Shown piece by piece: positions 10,800 to 22,930 of a stretch of 64,000 nt of DNA (positions are counted from its first letter, which is position 1; each line of letters starts with the position of its first letter). The notes beneath the pieces were generated by a model. That model was not told the DNA's origin. It worked only from the letters and a program-made list of their open reading frames with translations, and made no database searches. This stretch comes from Cryptomeria japonica (Eukaryota; Streptophyta; Pinopsida; Cupressales; Cupressaceae), in assembly GCF_030272615.1 (NCBI RefSeq), contig NC_081412.1, positions 686,646,583 to 686,710,582 on the forward strand, read 5' to 3'. A program made the position numbers and the translations under genes.

Positions 10800-11138
10800 G
10801 CATACATGTATACGTATATACATATACATATACATGTATGCATATGTATTATATACATATATACATGTATACATATACATATATATGTATATATACATAT
10901 ATACATATACATGTATATATATATGTGTGTGTGTGTGTATACATACACATACACATACATATATATACACACACACATACATATATAAACATGAACATGC
11001 ATCTATATGTGTGTGTCTGTGTGTGTACACACAAACATATATACATGCATACATGTATGCATATATTTACATATGTATATACATATATATGTACACATAT
11101 ATACATACACACATACATACATATGTATGCATTTATTT

Positions 11139-11169
<31 letters not shown>

Positions 11170-11200
11170 CACACACATGCATACATATGTATATATTGTA
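10746..11200. repeat. Compound (CA)n/(TA)n/CATA microsatellite
   Basis: A pure (CA)n tract (10746-10788) is followed by about 400 bp of ATAC/ATGT/CACA steps. It is the same class as 9160-10011 and lies directly after an LTR. The long open frames (up to 183 codons) are repeat artefacts. Confidence 0.95.
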
Positions 11201-12554
11201 TTAACGTACACAATCTACACATTTTTATTAATTCAACATAAGAAAATAAAAAATAGAATAAAATCATATACTAAAATTTAGACAAGATAAATGTATACAA
11301 GAACAACACCAATAAAAAAGAAATAATTCAAATGCTATCGACAAAATTACCCATTCAAATTTGCATATATATTTGTAAGAAAGTGATATGTTTTTGAAGA
11401 AAGTGTGATGTATAAAAGTGAGTTTATAACTACCCATTTGACATATTAAGCAAACTGAAAATATCAATCACAATCATATATTGCTTCTTAGTTGTTCCAC
11501 ACTTAAAAGATTCAATTCCTTAGTTGGACAATTACTTTCTAGATTCTTCTTTCAAATAAAGTCATGATGTGGCAAACCCAAAATTCAAAGCCTTGCTATA
11601 AATGGTTGTCATTTCCTAGAGGAAGTGGATGTGGCAAACCCAAAATTTAACAATCTCTAGCCTTGCTATAAATGGTTGTCATTTCCTAGTGGAAGTGGTT
11701 ATAGACTCAATCTAGATTCATTCATCCTTTAAAAACACCTAGATAATAGTTGTCATTTCAAAAAATAAAAAAATAAAAAAAATTAATTAATTAATTAATT
11801 ATAGTGAGGAACAAAGGATTAGGTGTCATTTCACTTAAAAAAAGCAAAGCATTGTTCTCTACATACATATATTCCCTTGTGAGGAAGTGAGGTGACATGA
11901 TTGGAATAAGCCATTGATGAAATTGAAAAAGAAAATAAGTGGATCTTATGTCTAATCATACTCTCTCAATCATAGGCATAAAATGCGGCTCATTTGGGGG
12001 CAATTTCATTTCTTTAATTACACTGCACGTGGGAATGGACAAAATTTCCTTTAAAGCATACAAATGTGGACCCATTTACTAGTTCAAAGCCATTATACAA
12101 CCCAACAAGTTATATATGCCTATCCATTTGTGAAAAAATAGTATCGCCTTTTTGCGTGAGCTCATGAAATTGGAAATATTCCCAACAACATGTGTATATG
12201 TCCAACCAGGTATATATTCTATGTATATATGTTAACCATCCATGTTTCTTGTATATTGGTTTACCCAACTAATTTGGCCGGCCAAACATGGAGAAATTGG
12301 TTGGCATATGAAACCCTGAATTCCAAAGATTGTGATTGTTAAATCCATGGCCTCTTTATTCAAACCCTAATAATGATTTGTCACCATTCAAATATTATAA
12401 CCATACTTTCGTCCCATTGGCTTAGTATATTGTCATTTTACAATTGTCATATGGAGGGGACAAAGTTTTCTGAAGCAAATCAAATCTCATGATTATAAGA
12501 TATTTAACTTTCTTTGGATTTATAAACTGTGAAATTTAATATTTTTTAACAAAT
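11201..12554. other. Unassigned sequence with a short tandem duplication
   Basis: There is no supported gene. It contains a tandem pair of about 62-70 bp (11567-11627 and 11629-11698, both starting ATGTGGCAAACCCAAAATT and ending near GGAAGTGG) and an (AATT)n run near 11780-11800. Confidence 0.6.
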
Positions 12555-13390
12555 TTTAGATTAGTTCAAAAGGTTGAGTATAATGTTATAACTATATAAA
12601 AAATGAAAAGATATTTAGAGTATACAATTATATTTATTAAATAAAGTGTCAATATAGAAGAGATAAGGGGAGGATGGGTCTAATATAGAGGTAGACCCTC
12701 AATTTTAATATATTTAGTCTTTGCAATCATATCATTCAAATGGGTATAAGAGTTTATCTTGATTGACAATTAAGATGGCCTAAGATATATAGTGATCTCG
12801 AGCAAATTATTTTTATATGCAGTTATATCCATTATAGTCAAGAATCTAAAATAGATAAGAGATTTACATTTAATTAGGATGAGTATCATGTTACAATCAA
12901 TTAAAAAAAGAAGAGATATTTAAAGAATTTAATTGTTTTTATTAAAGAAAGTGTCAACATAGGAGAGATAAGGAGAGGATGGATTCAATATAGTGGTAGG
13001 CCTCTGATTTCAGAAGATCTAATCCTTATAGTCATAGAGGTAACGTCTAAGTTGGCCTAGTGGTGTAGAACTTGTGCTCTTGAAAGATAGGTCACAAGGG
13101 GGTAAGGTATGTACGCCTCGTTTGCAGCATAGTTAGGTCCCTCTGCAAGGAGTATGTGATAGTTCCATATTGCTATAGGCCATTTATCTCTAGACCCATG
13201 TACAGATCGCTTGACATTGTAGACTATGAAAGAATATTTCTTCCTATTGTTCAAATAGATCCTCTCAAAATAAGAACACATCTCGATTGACAAGTTGGAA
13301 TGACCTAAGGTTTATTCTTATATACATTTACATCCATATATTTAATCTAGTAAAAAATCTAAGATATATAAGAAATCATTTATAAAATTA
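12555..13390. repeat. Diverged tandem duplication split by a SINE
   Basis: Unit 1 (about 12560-12860) and unit 2 (about 12878-13390) share GAGTAT.ATGTTA, AGTGTCAA.ATAG.AGAGATAAG, GAGGATGG.T, ATATAG.GGTAG.CCTC and a TTGATTGACAA/TCGATTGACAA segment. Unit 2 is longer because about 210 bp, the SINE-like sequence at 13037-13250, interrupts it between the ATAGTCATA and TTCAAATAG parts. Unit 1 therefore serves as the empty-site reference. Confidence 0.75.
13037..13250 (+). mobile_element. SINE relative lacking its B box
   Basis: TCTAAGTTGGCCTAGTGGTGTAG (from about 13045) matches the A-box region of the SINE at 5603, and GTCACAAGGGGGTAAGGTATG matches its mid part. The segment holding the B box (GTTCAAATCC in the relative) is deleted exactly between GTCACAAG and GGGTA. 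The rest, to about 13250, has no counterpart in the first SINE. It interrupts a tandem repeat unit. It is probably transcriptionally dead as a pol III template. Confidence 0.68.
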
Positions 13391-13890
13391 AAAAGCGAAT
13401 ATAATGTTTTTTTTTAAATATTAGCTTTGACTCTAAAGGTAAAGAGGTTTTTAAAAATACTATGGGCTTGTCTTTTAATTTATTTAATAAAGTATTTGTT
13501 TTTATATTTAATAATAAGAATTTATGAAAAGTTGGCAATAACAAGACCATGGGCAAACAAGGGGCCATATCATGCAAGTGCCTTGAATTCTACTCTTTCT
13601 ATGTGGTCAAACTAAATCTTATCTTTAATGTCACTTTAGAACGACGCAAGATATTTTTAGTGGTAGAGTAAAGCAATTGTAAAGACATTTTTGTCTCTAT
13701 ACATATGACCTAAGAAACTTGTGGTAAGGATGAATCAAATACTATTATAATTATTTAAAATTAAGTTATGTGTTTAGTTTTTATCGATTGCTAGATTATT
13801 GTTTTATTTGTTTAATTTTTAAATAGTAAATGATTGTACAATTTGTAATTAATAGATTTTGGTGTTTTTAGTTTTTATTATAATATCTTT
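13391..13890. other. Unassigned AT-rich sequence
   Basis: I see no gene, RNA or element end. Open frames at 13380-13615 on both strands lack recognisable motifs. Confidence 0.5.
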
Positions 13891-14535
13891 GTAAGTTGAT
13901 ATATGTATTTTTATAGAGAAATGTTTAAAAATAACGTTTTTGTATTATTAGGAATTTAATTTTCTTTTATGTATTGTAATAAGATAATACGTCTATTTCA
14001 TTTGAAACATTATCTAGCAAAATTTTAGAGCTAATTCTTGTCATAGTTTGTTATGTTATATTGAAGCACACTAGATTGTAGATGAGTACAATACTTGACA
14101 AAAGTGAACAAGATCGAACAACTTGCAATTGAACATTAAGGGTGAAGATGCACTTGACTTGTTTAGTGATTTTTTCATTGTCATTTAGATGTTCTTTTTG
14201 TATTTTATATTTTTGTAAGTTGAGATATGTATTTTTATAGAGAAATGTTTAAAAATAACGTTTTTTGTATTATTAAGAATTTAATTTTCTTCTATGTATT
14301 GTAAGAAGACAATAAGTCTATTTCATTTCAAATATTGTCTTACTAAATTTTAGAACTTTTTCTTGTCATAATTTGTTAAATATTATATTAAAGCACATCA
14401 GATTTTAGATGAGTATAATGCTTGACAAAAGTGAACAAGATCGAACAATTTGCGATTGAACATTAAGAGTGAAGATGCACTTGACTTGTTCAATTTTTTT
14501 TCATTGTCATTTAGATGTTCTTTTTGTATTTTATA
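13891..14535. repeat. 324-bp tandem duplication
   Basis: Unit 1 starts at 13891 and unit 2 at 14215, both with GTAAGTTGA.ATATGTATTT. Both contain AGAGAAATGTTTAAAAATAA, AAAGTGAACAAGATCGAACA and GAAGATGCACTTGACTTGTT. They agree at about 90% by eye with a few 1-3 bp indels. No termini, poly-A or coding motif identify the source. Confidence 0.9.
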
Positions 14536-16244
14536 TGTTGTACTTGTTAAAGTCTAAAAGCTAGTACTTTGTTTCATGACCATATGTTTAAAGTCTTACA
14601 CACTCAAATCTCATTTCAATAACAAGCATTTTAACTAATGAACTATAGTCTATATTAGGTTCAAGATTTATCATTTTAATCCCATAGTTTATAAAAGAGC
14701 TCTTAATCACGATCAACTTCATGGATCATATTCAAGTTCACTCATTTATTCAACAAGATTCTTTCTTCATTTTATCCATGCTCATTATGTCGTGGTTTCA
14801 CATTGCATCATGGTTTAATAGTAAAAAGTGGATTGCATATCATGTTCATTTTAGTTGCAAGTATAAGCTTGTATTCCAATTTCATAAGATTGAGTACATT
14901 CTAAATAAATAAAAAATCTCAAAGTACTCCACACAATATTCTCTTCACAATAAAAACCCCTCCAAAAACATAAGAAATGAGCCCAAAAACATCCATCTAA
15001 ACCATGATTGACCATCAAATTTGATGTCTTGAGGATCTTCTCTTTCATTTTGAAATTTATCAAGGATCAATGTTCTTAACCATGTAATGTACAACAAACA
15101 AGTCTTCAACACACGAGATAAGGTGTGCATACTTTGATAACAATATTTTATCTTGATGGTGACATGTGGCTTTATGATGGGCCTCCCTCATTCAATACCT
15201 AAAATGGGTGCAAATATACAAAAATTAAACATGTGACATCATCAAAACTAAACAATATCATGATTAAAGCATGTAACAATACTACCAAGTGCATGCTGAC
15301 ATAAGGTCTACAATATCAAATAGAATTCACATCAACAAAGAATTGTATGACTATTCTAAGATAACATTGACATAAAAAATAATAGAGGAGATACAATCTC
15401 CTCATTAATAGTTCATGGAAAGGATTAAAGAAAAATCTATGGTTCATCCCTTAAACATACAGGCCTATAAGAAAAGACCCAAGGACTTGTGTCATAACAC
15501 TCAACATATTTTTAAACACATTATGAAAAGTTGGGCATAAGTTAGATACAACAAACCATGGTCTTTCTAGAGACACATCAATCATGTCTAAGAGTATAAG
15601 AACACCTTGAATTTGACAAGAGGATCACAAGATTAGTTAGACACCTCAAATCAAGAATTAATAAATGGAGAGCAAACTCAAAACCAAAATTCCAAAGAAA
15701 CGCCCAACAACAATAATACCAAAAGTGACATATATGACTATGTTTCAAAAATAAATCTCAAGACCCAAATAGGTACACTAAGCTAATGCAAGCTTGAAAT
15801 GGCTAAAATAAATTATGTATTAATTCATTCAATTTCTATGCTAGAAAAGAATAGGTTGAACCAATGGAGTTCAATACATTTAAGCATAAAATGTGAGGTT
15901 TTCAAACATTAATAAGGATACATTAAAATATCAAGATTAATTCACCTCTAATTACATGATCAATCACTACTAACAACTCTATGTATTTCATTTATTGATA
16001 ATAATATATTTTGAAGAAAACAACATACATTACACCAATATTTTTTATTTCATTATAATATATCTAATTGTTATCATTCTTAATCAAATGGACTATAATT
16101 ACCTAAATAGAAAAATTTCCTAGAAACATAGTTGATTATGATATCATCATTTCTTAAAAAAACTAGATTATGAAGCATTATTATCATTGAAAAATCACAA
16201 ATAACATATAATCTCAAGAATTCATGTCATAACAATATTATATG
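14536..16244. other. Unassigned AT-rich sequence
   Basis: Nothing recognisable: no open frame with a domain, no RNA gene and no clear repeat. It ends at the poly-A end of the LINE. Confidence 0.5.
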
Positions 16245-17944
16245 TTTTTTTTATAAATAAAAGCAGAAAACCACTAAATTTTATTAATATTTATAATTTT
16301 TACAACCTGGTTCAAAGAGCACCAGTAGGAAAGAACCAAACAAAGAAAACCTCTGGTCTTGCTCATAAATAGTATAGCCAGATAAGAACAAGGATCGAAG
16401 AGAAATAGCCAACCAAACCTAGAAGGATTCCCCAAAAACCATATTGGTCGACAAAAAACCCACCCCCAAAGTATATGAGTACAAAAACTCTCTGAGTGAG
16501 AGAATAGAACATCAAGAATGCAGAAACCAAGAGTTGGTACTTTCCAATGGAGGAGAGAGAGGGTGGATAATGTCATCATTCTGCACTGTTGGAGCTACAA
16601 TTTGAAGAGGCAAAATTGAAGTTGGAGAGGACATAACCGCATTCAATGAATCCAGGAGAAAGTGAATACCTGAAAACACATTAACAACCGCTGCCAAGAT
16701 ATCTGGTGAAACATGATCTAAAAAAGCTACAAGAGCAAACATGGTATCATCATAAAGATTAGAAATCAAGCCTCCTCTTATAACTGAAAGAAGTTCACCA
16801 TGCCAGCCAGAAGATAGTAATTGAGAACAAGATAGGAAACCACCATAAGGAAAAAAACCAAACTCAAAATGATAGAGAGACAAAGCATTATCCATATCAA
16901 TAGCAGAATAAATAAAGGGATGAATGTATGCATCCAATAGTGCCCTAACCATAGATAGTAATAAAGCGAGATGCAACCTAAACAAGAAAACTATCTGCAT
17001 TTTCCACCAACCATCGTCTGCCCAACACTTTGCGAAAAGCTAGAGAGAAATCCAAAGAAAAAATCTTAAACAGGCGGCCAAGCTTTTCATCATCAAAACC
17101 ATGAGAGTCCTGGAAGTCATACTGCTTAATAGGAAACAAGACTCTATAACCAGCAGCTTCCATCAAAAAAAGAAATAATGCGATGCAAGAAAAAGAGCAG
17201 GCTTATAAAGAAACCAAAGGCCATCATAAATAAATATGCACATCCACCAAAGGATGAGAAAGATATCAGAATAATGATCAGCACAAGCTAGCCCACGACA
17301 AATCGTGCCAACAAACAACCGCAAACCACCACCTCATAAAAAATAATGAAAACGTCCTTAAGAAAAGCATGACCAAATCTTATGATAAATCAAGATTGTC
17401 ACAGGAAGCAAATCCCCAAAGCCTTGTGAAAAAGAAACATACCCAAACTGCCACCGCAAGGAATACAATAAATCAATCATAAATATGCCTACGAGTGAGC
17501 CGCCACTGCAAATGTAGATATCAATGTACCCATTAAATTCAATCAGACAATACAAAACTCAAAACAAAATAGTAACCAACGTGCGAGCTGTACTGCAAAA
17601 ATAGATGAAATCATATTACGGACACCCAAAAACAAGTCTGTCATGAGAGAAAAATAGCAAGAACAAAGTACCAATGAAGCATGATTACAAGATATCCCCC
17701 AAACCAAAAAACCACAACCCCTAAACTAGGCCACGACCAGTACCATGGCTGGAATTACAAGAAAACATGCAGACTTAATGGGGAGATATAAACGACCAAG
17801 AAGGCCTCAAACACCACCACACTAAACTGCATACCTGTTTGTAATCACAAACAAGATACAAGCTTGAAGCTAATCCAAAAGGTTGTATACAAATAATTAT
17901 ATAGGATAAGGGGGTAAACAACTGACATCAATATCAACCAAAGA
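16245..17944 (-). other. LINE 3' region
   Basis: Between the RNase H stop and the poly-A end. Several minus-strand open stretches (17166-16978, 17000-16512, 16579-16274) read as Trp/Phe/Leu/Ser-rich peptide with no domain. I take them as 3' untranslated sequence of the LINE and not as genes. Confidence 0.65.
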
Positions 17945-18690
17945 CTAAATATCTTCATCTAAGGCTTTATTTGCCAAGAAATCCGCCACCCTGTTGGCTT
18001 CCCTATAGCAATGAGATATAGATAAGGAATTAAAAAATTTGAGTTGTGCAAGTATCTTATCCAACCAATATTTAAGATGCCAAGAATTTGAGGAACAATA
18101 TGTGATCATATTAAAAACAACTAGAGAGTCACCTTCTATAATGACATCCAAAAAGTGCAAAGAAAGGAGCAAATCAAGCCCAACTGATAGAGCATGTAAC
18201 TCAGCCACATTATTGGTCCCATTAGGAATACAATGACATTGTGCTTTAATAATACGAGTCCTACTATCAGAAACCACAACACCAATGGCAGACTTCCCAG
18301 GATTACCATGAGATGCTCTGTCATAATTTAGTTTATACTTGGAAGAAGGGGGAGGCAACCAGACTACCTCTTTCCTATTAATTAAAGGAGACCTTGTTTT
18401 AGAAATGGCCCCAATCATAGGGAGCGTCTGCAAAGCCGGCCAATGCCTGGTAATCCAATTATCCCATGATGTAAAAGTATGTTGAAGACTAATTCCCTTG
18501 TAAATGAAGGCCAAGGTAGCCTCAGAGATGGATTTTTCAATACAGAAGAGCACATCTGGCAAGGTGGAAGAGTGTTTCCTAAAAATATTGTTATTCCTCT
18601 CAAGACAAATCTTCCTAATCAAAACTGAAGGAGAAATTATCCAAAGACAAGCATAAAATGAAGATGAATATAACAGAGGCCAACTCATGA
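17945..18690 (-). pseudogene. LINE RNase H domain
   Basis: The 247-codon open stretch has an RNase H fold in its C-terminal half: LNYDRASHGNPGKSAIGVV (first Asp), AELHAL (Glu), IIEGDSLVV (Asp) and NRVADFLANKAL (last Asp). All four catalytic acidic positions look preserved, even though the rest of the element is broken. The N-terminal part matches the linker after the zinc-finger-like region in plant LINEs. The domain would remove the RNA strand during element replication. The family usually has DGAS where this copy has DRAS. Confidence 0.88.
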
Positions 18691-19500
18691 ATTGGGACCT
18701 AAGGTCACCACATAAAGCAGTACACTAGTTTAACTTCTTAGACAACCAGTACCAACATTGAGAAGCAAAGGGGCAATGAAGAAAAATATGATCAACTAAT
18801 TCAAGAGACCCTCCGCACATAACACAAGGAAAAACAATAGTAATACCAAGCCTATCCAACCTCATACCCATTAGAATTCTATCCTAAACAACTAACCAAG
18901 CAAAAGCTCCTGCTTTTGGAAGACAGGCAACTTACCAGAATAACTTATAGGGCAAGTCCTCCCCCCTACAACCTGCAGACAAATAATTATACCCCTCCTT
19001 AACTGAATATTCCCCAGACTTTGAATAGACCTAATTAAGCTCATCTTCAAACTCAAAAAAAAGCAATGGGCATTTCTTTAATTCTCCAACAAAAGCAGAT
19101 TTAAGATCTTGGTCCACCGGAAGAAAGTCAACATATTTCCATCTAGCCACAGGTGCAAGACCCGAGGAATCCACAAAAAAATAATCAGCCACAAATATTC
19201 CCCAAGAAGATTTGAGAAGAGTCATAAGAGGTGACCAATCCCTCAGGCTAGAAAGTGTTGGAAAACCATTCCAGACTTCCTCTGAAAGTCTATCCTTATG
19301 AACATTATTAATAAGCCAGGACAACCTAGGAATAATAATAGATCTACACTCAACCATGAAATTTCAGATTACAAACCCTTTAGGGAGTGAAGAGGAAGTA
19401 AAAATGGCCTCCCTAGAACAGTTTCTCAAATATTTTGTAGATAATATAGATGCCCACTTGGAAGAGGATCGCTTATAAAACTTCCAAACCAACTTAGCAC
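18691..19500 (-). pseudogene. LINE linker and cysteine-rich (zf-RVT-like) region
   Basis: Complement reading gives a CG..ESLDHLFLHC-type region near 18760-18850, typical of the zinc-binding module between RT and RNase H. Stops and frame changes interrupt it. An open stretch at 19357-19031 lies in the linker, which family members also carry. Low conservation limits what can be said. Confidence 0.6.
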
Positions 19501-21160
19501 CAAGAGCCAAGTTCTATTTACCAAGATCCCTAATCCTTGCACCACCCTTATCTTTTGGAGAACAAACCTTATCCCATGCTAACAAAGGAATCCTAGACTT
19601 ATTATTAACATTATCATTCCATAAAAAAGACCTTAATATTGATTGTAGAGCAACCACACATTTCTTAGGAGCCTTCAAAATGGATAATAGATAGATTGGA
19701 ACCGCATTTAGAACAACCTTAATAAGCACAATTTTCCCAGAAAAAAGAGCCATTTATGAGACCAGGAAAGTATCCTTGAAGAAATAGCCACCGAAATCCA
19801 TTCCCAAAAATTATGCTTCTCTGAGCCAGTAAAAAACAGGATTCCCAAATACTTACATGGGAATTGGCCAACAGAGAAACCCCAAAAATGAGTCAACCTG
19901 GACTGCACCAAAGGGGAAACATTAAGAAAGAAAATCTTAGATTTAGCCCGATTTACCTTTTGACCAAAAAATGAAGAATAATCCAAAATGATTCTATTAA
20001 TGACCTTTGCTTCCCCCATAGTGGCTTTGCCAAACAATAACGTGTCATTAGCAAATAAACAATGAGAATGATTAGCAGCCATATGTGGAATAGAAATCCC
20101 CTTCCAGAGGCCACTATCCCTAGCTCCCAAGATAGCTCTACTAAGAGCTTCAGCTAGAATAATAAATAGGTTAGGAGACAATGGATCCCCTTGCCTAAGA
20201 CCTCTGGATGAAGCAAAAAAACCACATGGGGAACCATTCAAAATCACCGAGAACCTAGCAGTGCTAATACATGCCTGTATCCATTTAACCCATCTTACCC
20301 CAAACCCAAAATTCTTAAGCGCACAAGAGAGAGCCTGCCAACTTACCCTATCATAAGCCTTCAACATATCCAATTTTAGTATCATAGCCGGAATAGAAAG
20401 ATGAGAGATAGAATGCAAAATCTCATGGGCCACAATAGCCCCTTCCGTCGTGTCCCTGCTCCCCCCAAAACAATCTTTGGGATGAGCTTAGCAAGCCATA
20501 CAGAGATAGCTTTAGTGATAATTTTATAAAAGGTATTACATAACACAATTGGATGAAAATCCACAAAAGATTTAGGATTCTCTAATTTCAGAATGATAGC
20601 AATAAGAGTTGTGTTAAGCTCCTTCAAAATAGACCTATTGCATCTAGCCTCTTCTAAAACAAGATGAAGGTCTTCCCCAAGAAAAAGGCCAACATTTTTG
20701 AGAAAAGAGACCAGTAAAACCATCAGGTCCAGGGGCCTTATCAGGTGCCATTGAAAAAACAACCTCCTTTACTTCTTGAATAGAAAAAGGCGCCATTAAC
20801 ATTACATTATCCTCATCCGATATTAGTCTAGGAATAATAGAAGCAAAACTATCATTAAAGATAGATGCCTCCTCAAATAGTAAGAACTTAAAAAACCAGA
20901 CAGCCTCAGCGGCAATATCCTTTTCCTCTGTAATAACAACTCCATCAGGATTTTGGATACAAGAGATCCTATTGCGTTGCCTTTTTAATTTAGTTGAAGA
21001 ATGGAAGAATTTAGTATTCCTGTCTCCATCATTCAACCATAAATCCCTAGATTTCTGTCGCCAATAGATTTCTTCCCTAGCGAGAATCTCCTCAAGCTGA
21101 GAATTTAACATTTTATGTCTCTCAAAATTAGCAGAATCCATCCCACAATTCATAACCATA
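19501..21160 (-). pseudogene. LINE reverse transcriptase
   Basis: Frames at 21159-20644, 20762-20382, 20433-19708 and 19753-19514 together give the LINE RT. Motifs are MAPDKAPGPDGFT, a FRPI-like block (FHPIVLCN..YKIITK), LKLDMLKAYDRVSW, GLRQGDPLSPNLFI, CLFANDTLLF and KYLGI, then the thumb (KIVLIKVVLNAVPIYLLS). The catalytic FADD box is FAND here, one Asp replaced by Asn by a single G-to-A change (complement near 20050). At least three frame breaks are present. The enzyme would prime cDNA synthesis at the nicked target. Confidence 0.92.
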
Positions 21161-21199
21161 GCATTAAGAACTTCGAGTTCTTCCTAAATCTTAATCTTT

Positions 21200-22113
21200 T
21201 CAATTTTTTTTTTTTAAATGCAACACATTCCATTTCTTAATCTCTTGTTTAAGAAAAGTAAGTTTCTTTACAAACTGAAACATTCTAGTTCCATAAATGA
21301 AGGGAGCCGAGGTCCACCAAGATTGTAAAAACATGAAAAAAGATGGGTCTCGAAACCACATTGGCTCGAATTTAAAAGAAGAATGTCTAGGAGCTCTATC
21401 ATCCAAAATAGACAACACAATTGGAAAGTGATCAGAGCCAGTATTAGGAAAAACCATAGCAACAACATCCACATTAGAGGAAATCCAATTGGCAAAAACC
21501 AAAAAATGATCAAGCCTTTCAAAAATCTATGAAAATTCTTTTCTCCTATTTGTCCAAGTAAATAGACCATTCAAGGTTTTACAATCCATCAAGTCATTAT
21601 TCTGAATAAAAGCAAAAAAAATCCTCCAAAATACGCTTGTTAGGCAAAATACCCTCGAATTTCTCATCACCAGAGGAAATGGCATTAAAATCCCCTCCAA
21701 AAACCACAAAGTGACCTTATAGGGGAGAAAAGGTAACATATAAAGATTCCCAAAGAGCTTTCTTACCCCCTATTGTCATTGGACCATAAACATTGAACAA
21801 CCATAATTTAACATTTGAAACACGACTCTTTACCAAGGCCAACATCCAAAAGGGAGCAAAAATAACCAATTTTAACTCAGTAGACACATCATTCCAAAGA
21901 AAAGCCAATCCCCCAGACGCCCCCCCAGAAGGGGAGACACAAAACCTCCACAACTTCCATTTAGAAAACAAAAAATCAGCACCCTGACAGCTTAACTTAG
22001 TCTCTTGCAATAGTAACACATCACACTTCATTAAATCCAACTACGATTTAATGAGTCATCTTTTGTTAGGGGCATTTAAGCCCCTAACATTCCAAGACAT
22101 GATCTTCATTTCT
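21200..22113 (-). pseudogene. LINE AP-like endonuclease, start of ORF2
   Basis: From about 22113 the minus strand reads MKIMSWNVRGLNAPNKR, the usual plant LINE ORF2 start. It continues through DVLLLQETKL, the GGLAFLWN and FNVYGP blocks, then GGDFNAI (frame-shifted near 21720), a DCKTLNGLFTWTNRR segment and the C-terminal SDHFPIVL. This is an exonuclease-endonuclease-phosphatase fold that nicks target DNA. Stops occur after NKR and between the blocks. The region upstream of 22113 shows no ORF1. Confidence 0.9.
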
Positions 22114-22559
22114 CTCGAGGGGAGACAAATTCTCCCCTCTTCTCAATTGCAAAATTGAAACCCTCCAACTCAACCTCCAATGAAGTTATAATGTTGTCAT
22201 TGATGTCAAATATTGATATTGCCTTTGATTGTTAGGATCGATGTCCTTGATGAAGTTAATCATTTGATGTTGTCTTAGATATTGGACACATTGACCCTCT
22301 TGAATTTAGTATTCTATATTTTTGTTGGCAAATGGTATGTGATACAAGCGACCCCCAACCCTCAAAATGGAATTTGCCCTCTTCAACATTCAAACTTAGC
22401 ATTTAAATGCCTTGTAAATTTTATGTTTTGTATGCAGAATGGTGTATGCCCAATCCTTAACCAACAATTTGGTCTTTGACCATCACTACTCAAGCCCTTT
22501 GCTTAATAGTTTTGACCAAGTCTCAAGTTCATGAACCTCATGGTTCACCAATGAAAGAG

Positions 22560-22930
22560 TTAATCAAATTCCAAGTTCGTCAAAAGCCAAAATCACCAAA
22601 AAGGAAATGATGAAGTTGATTTCATGAAAGGGTGAGTTCATTGAAAGTTGAGTTCCTTTAAATTCATTTCCATTGAAAAAAGAGTTAGTGGGAGTCTCAT
22701 TTCAAAAAAGAGAAGAACAAGATAAGTTTGTGAAGGAAAGAATTCATTGAAAGGCAAGTTTGTTGAAACATATTTTTATTGAAAAAGAGAAGAAAATGAT
22801 AAGTTTGTGAAGGAAAGATTTCATTGAAAGCCAATTTTGTTGAAAAGGAGAAGAATAAGTTCACAAAGGCAAGAGTTTGCCAAAAAGGAGAAGAAGGAAA
22901 TTAGTTCACAAAAGGATGATCTTGCCAAAT
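22560..22930. repeat. Degenerate purine-rich minisatellite
   Basis: Irregular units of about 60-70 bp combine GAAAAAGAGAAGAA, a GATAAGTTTGTGAAGGAAAG block, and TTCATTGAAAG followed by GTTTGTTGAAA. At least four partial units can be followed with increasing divergence at both ends. Confidence 0.7.

Larger units (their letters stand above)
16245..22170 (-). mobile_element. L1-type LINE, 5'-truncated
   Basis: A minus-strand non-LTR retrotransposon. Endonuclease lies at 22113-21200, reverse transcriptase at 21160-19500, a cysteine-rich region follows, then RNase H at 18400-17945 and a long 3' region. It ends in a short A tract (T8 at 16245-16252 in plus orientation). An ORF1 is not recognisable upstream of the endonuclease, so the 5' end is truncated near 22170. 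Many stops and frameshifts, and a substituted RT active site, show it is inactive. The domain order EN-RT-RNH is that of plant L1 elements that carry an RNase H. I could not find a convincing target-site duplication. Confidence 0.93.

Noticed and set aside
9114-11281. Many open frames of 60-183 codons rich in His, Tyr, Ile, Val, Cys
   Set aside because: They are translations of CA/TA/TG microsatellites in all frames and both strands, with no domain.
16274-17555. Minus-strand open frames of 62-162 codons as host genes
   Set aside because: They lie between the RNase H stop and the poly-A end of the LINE, and show no domain.
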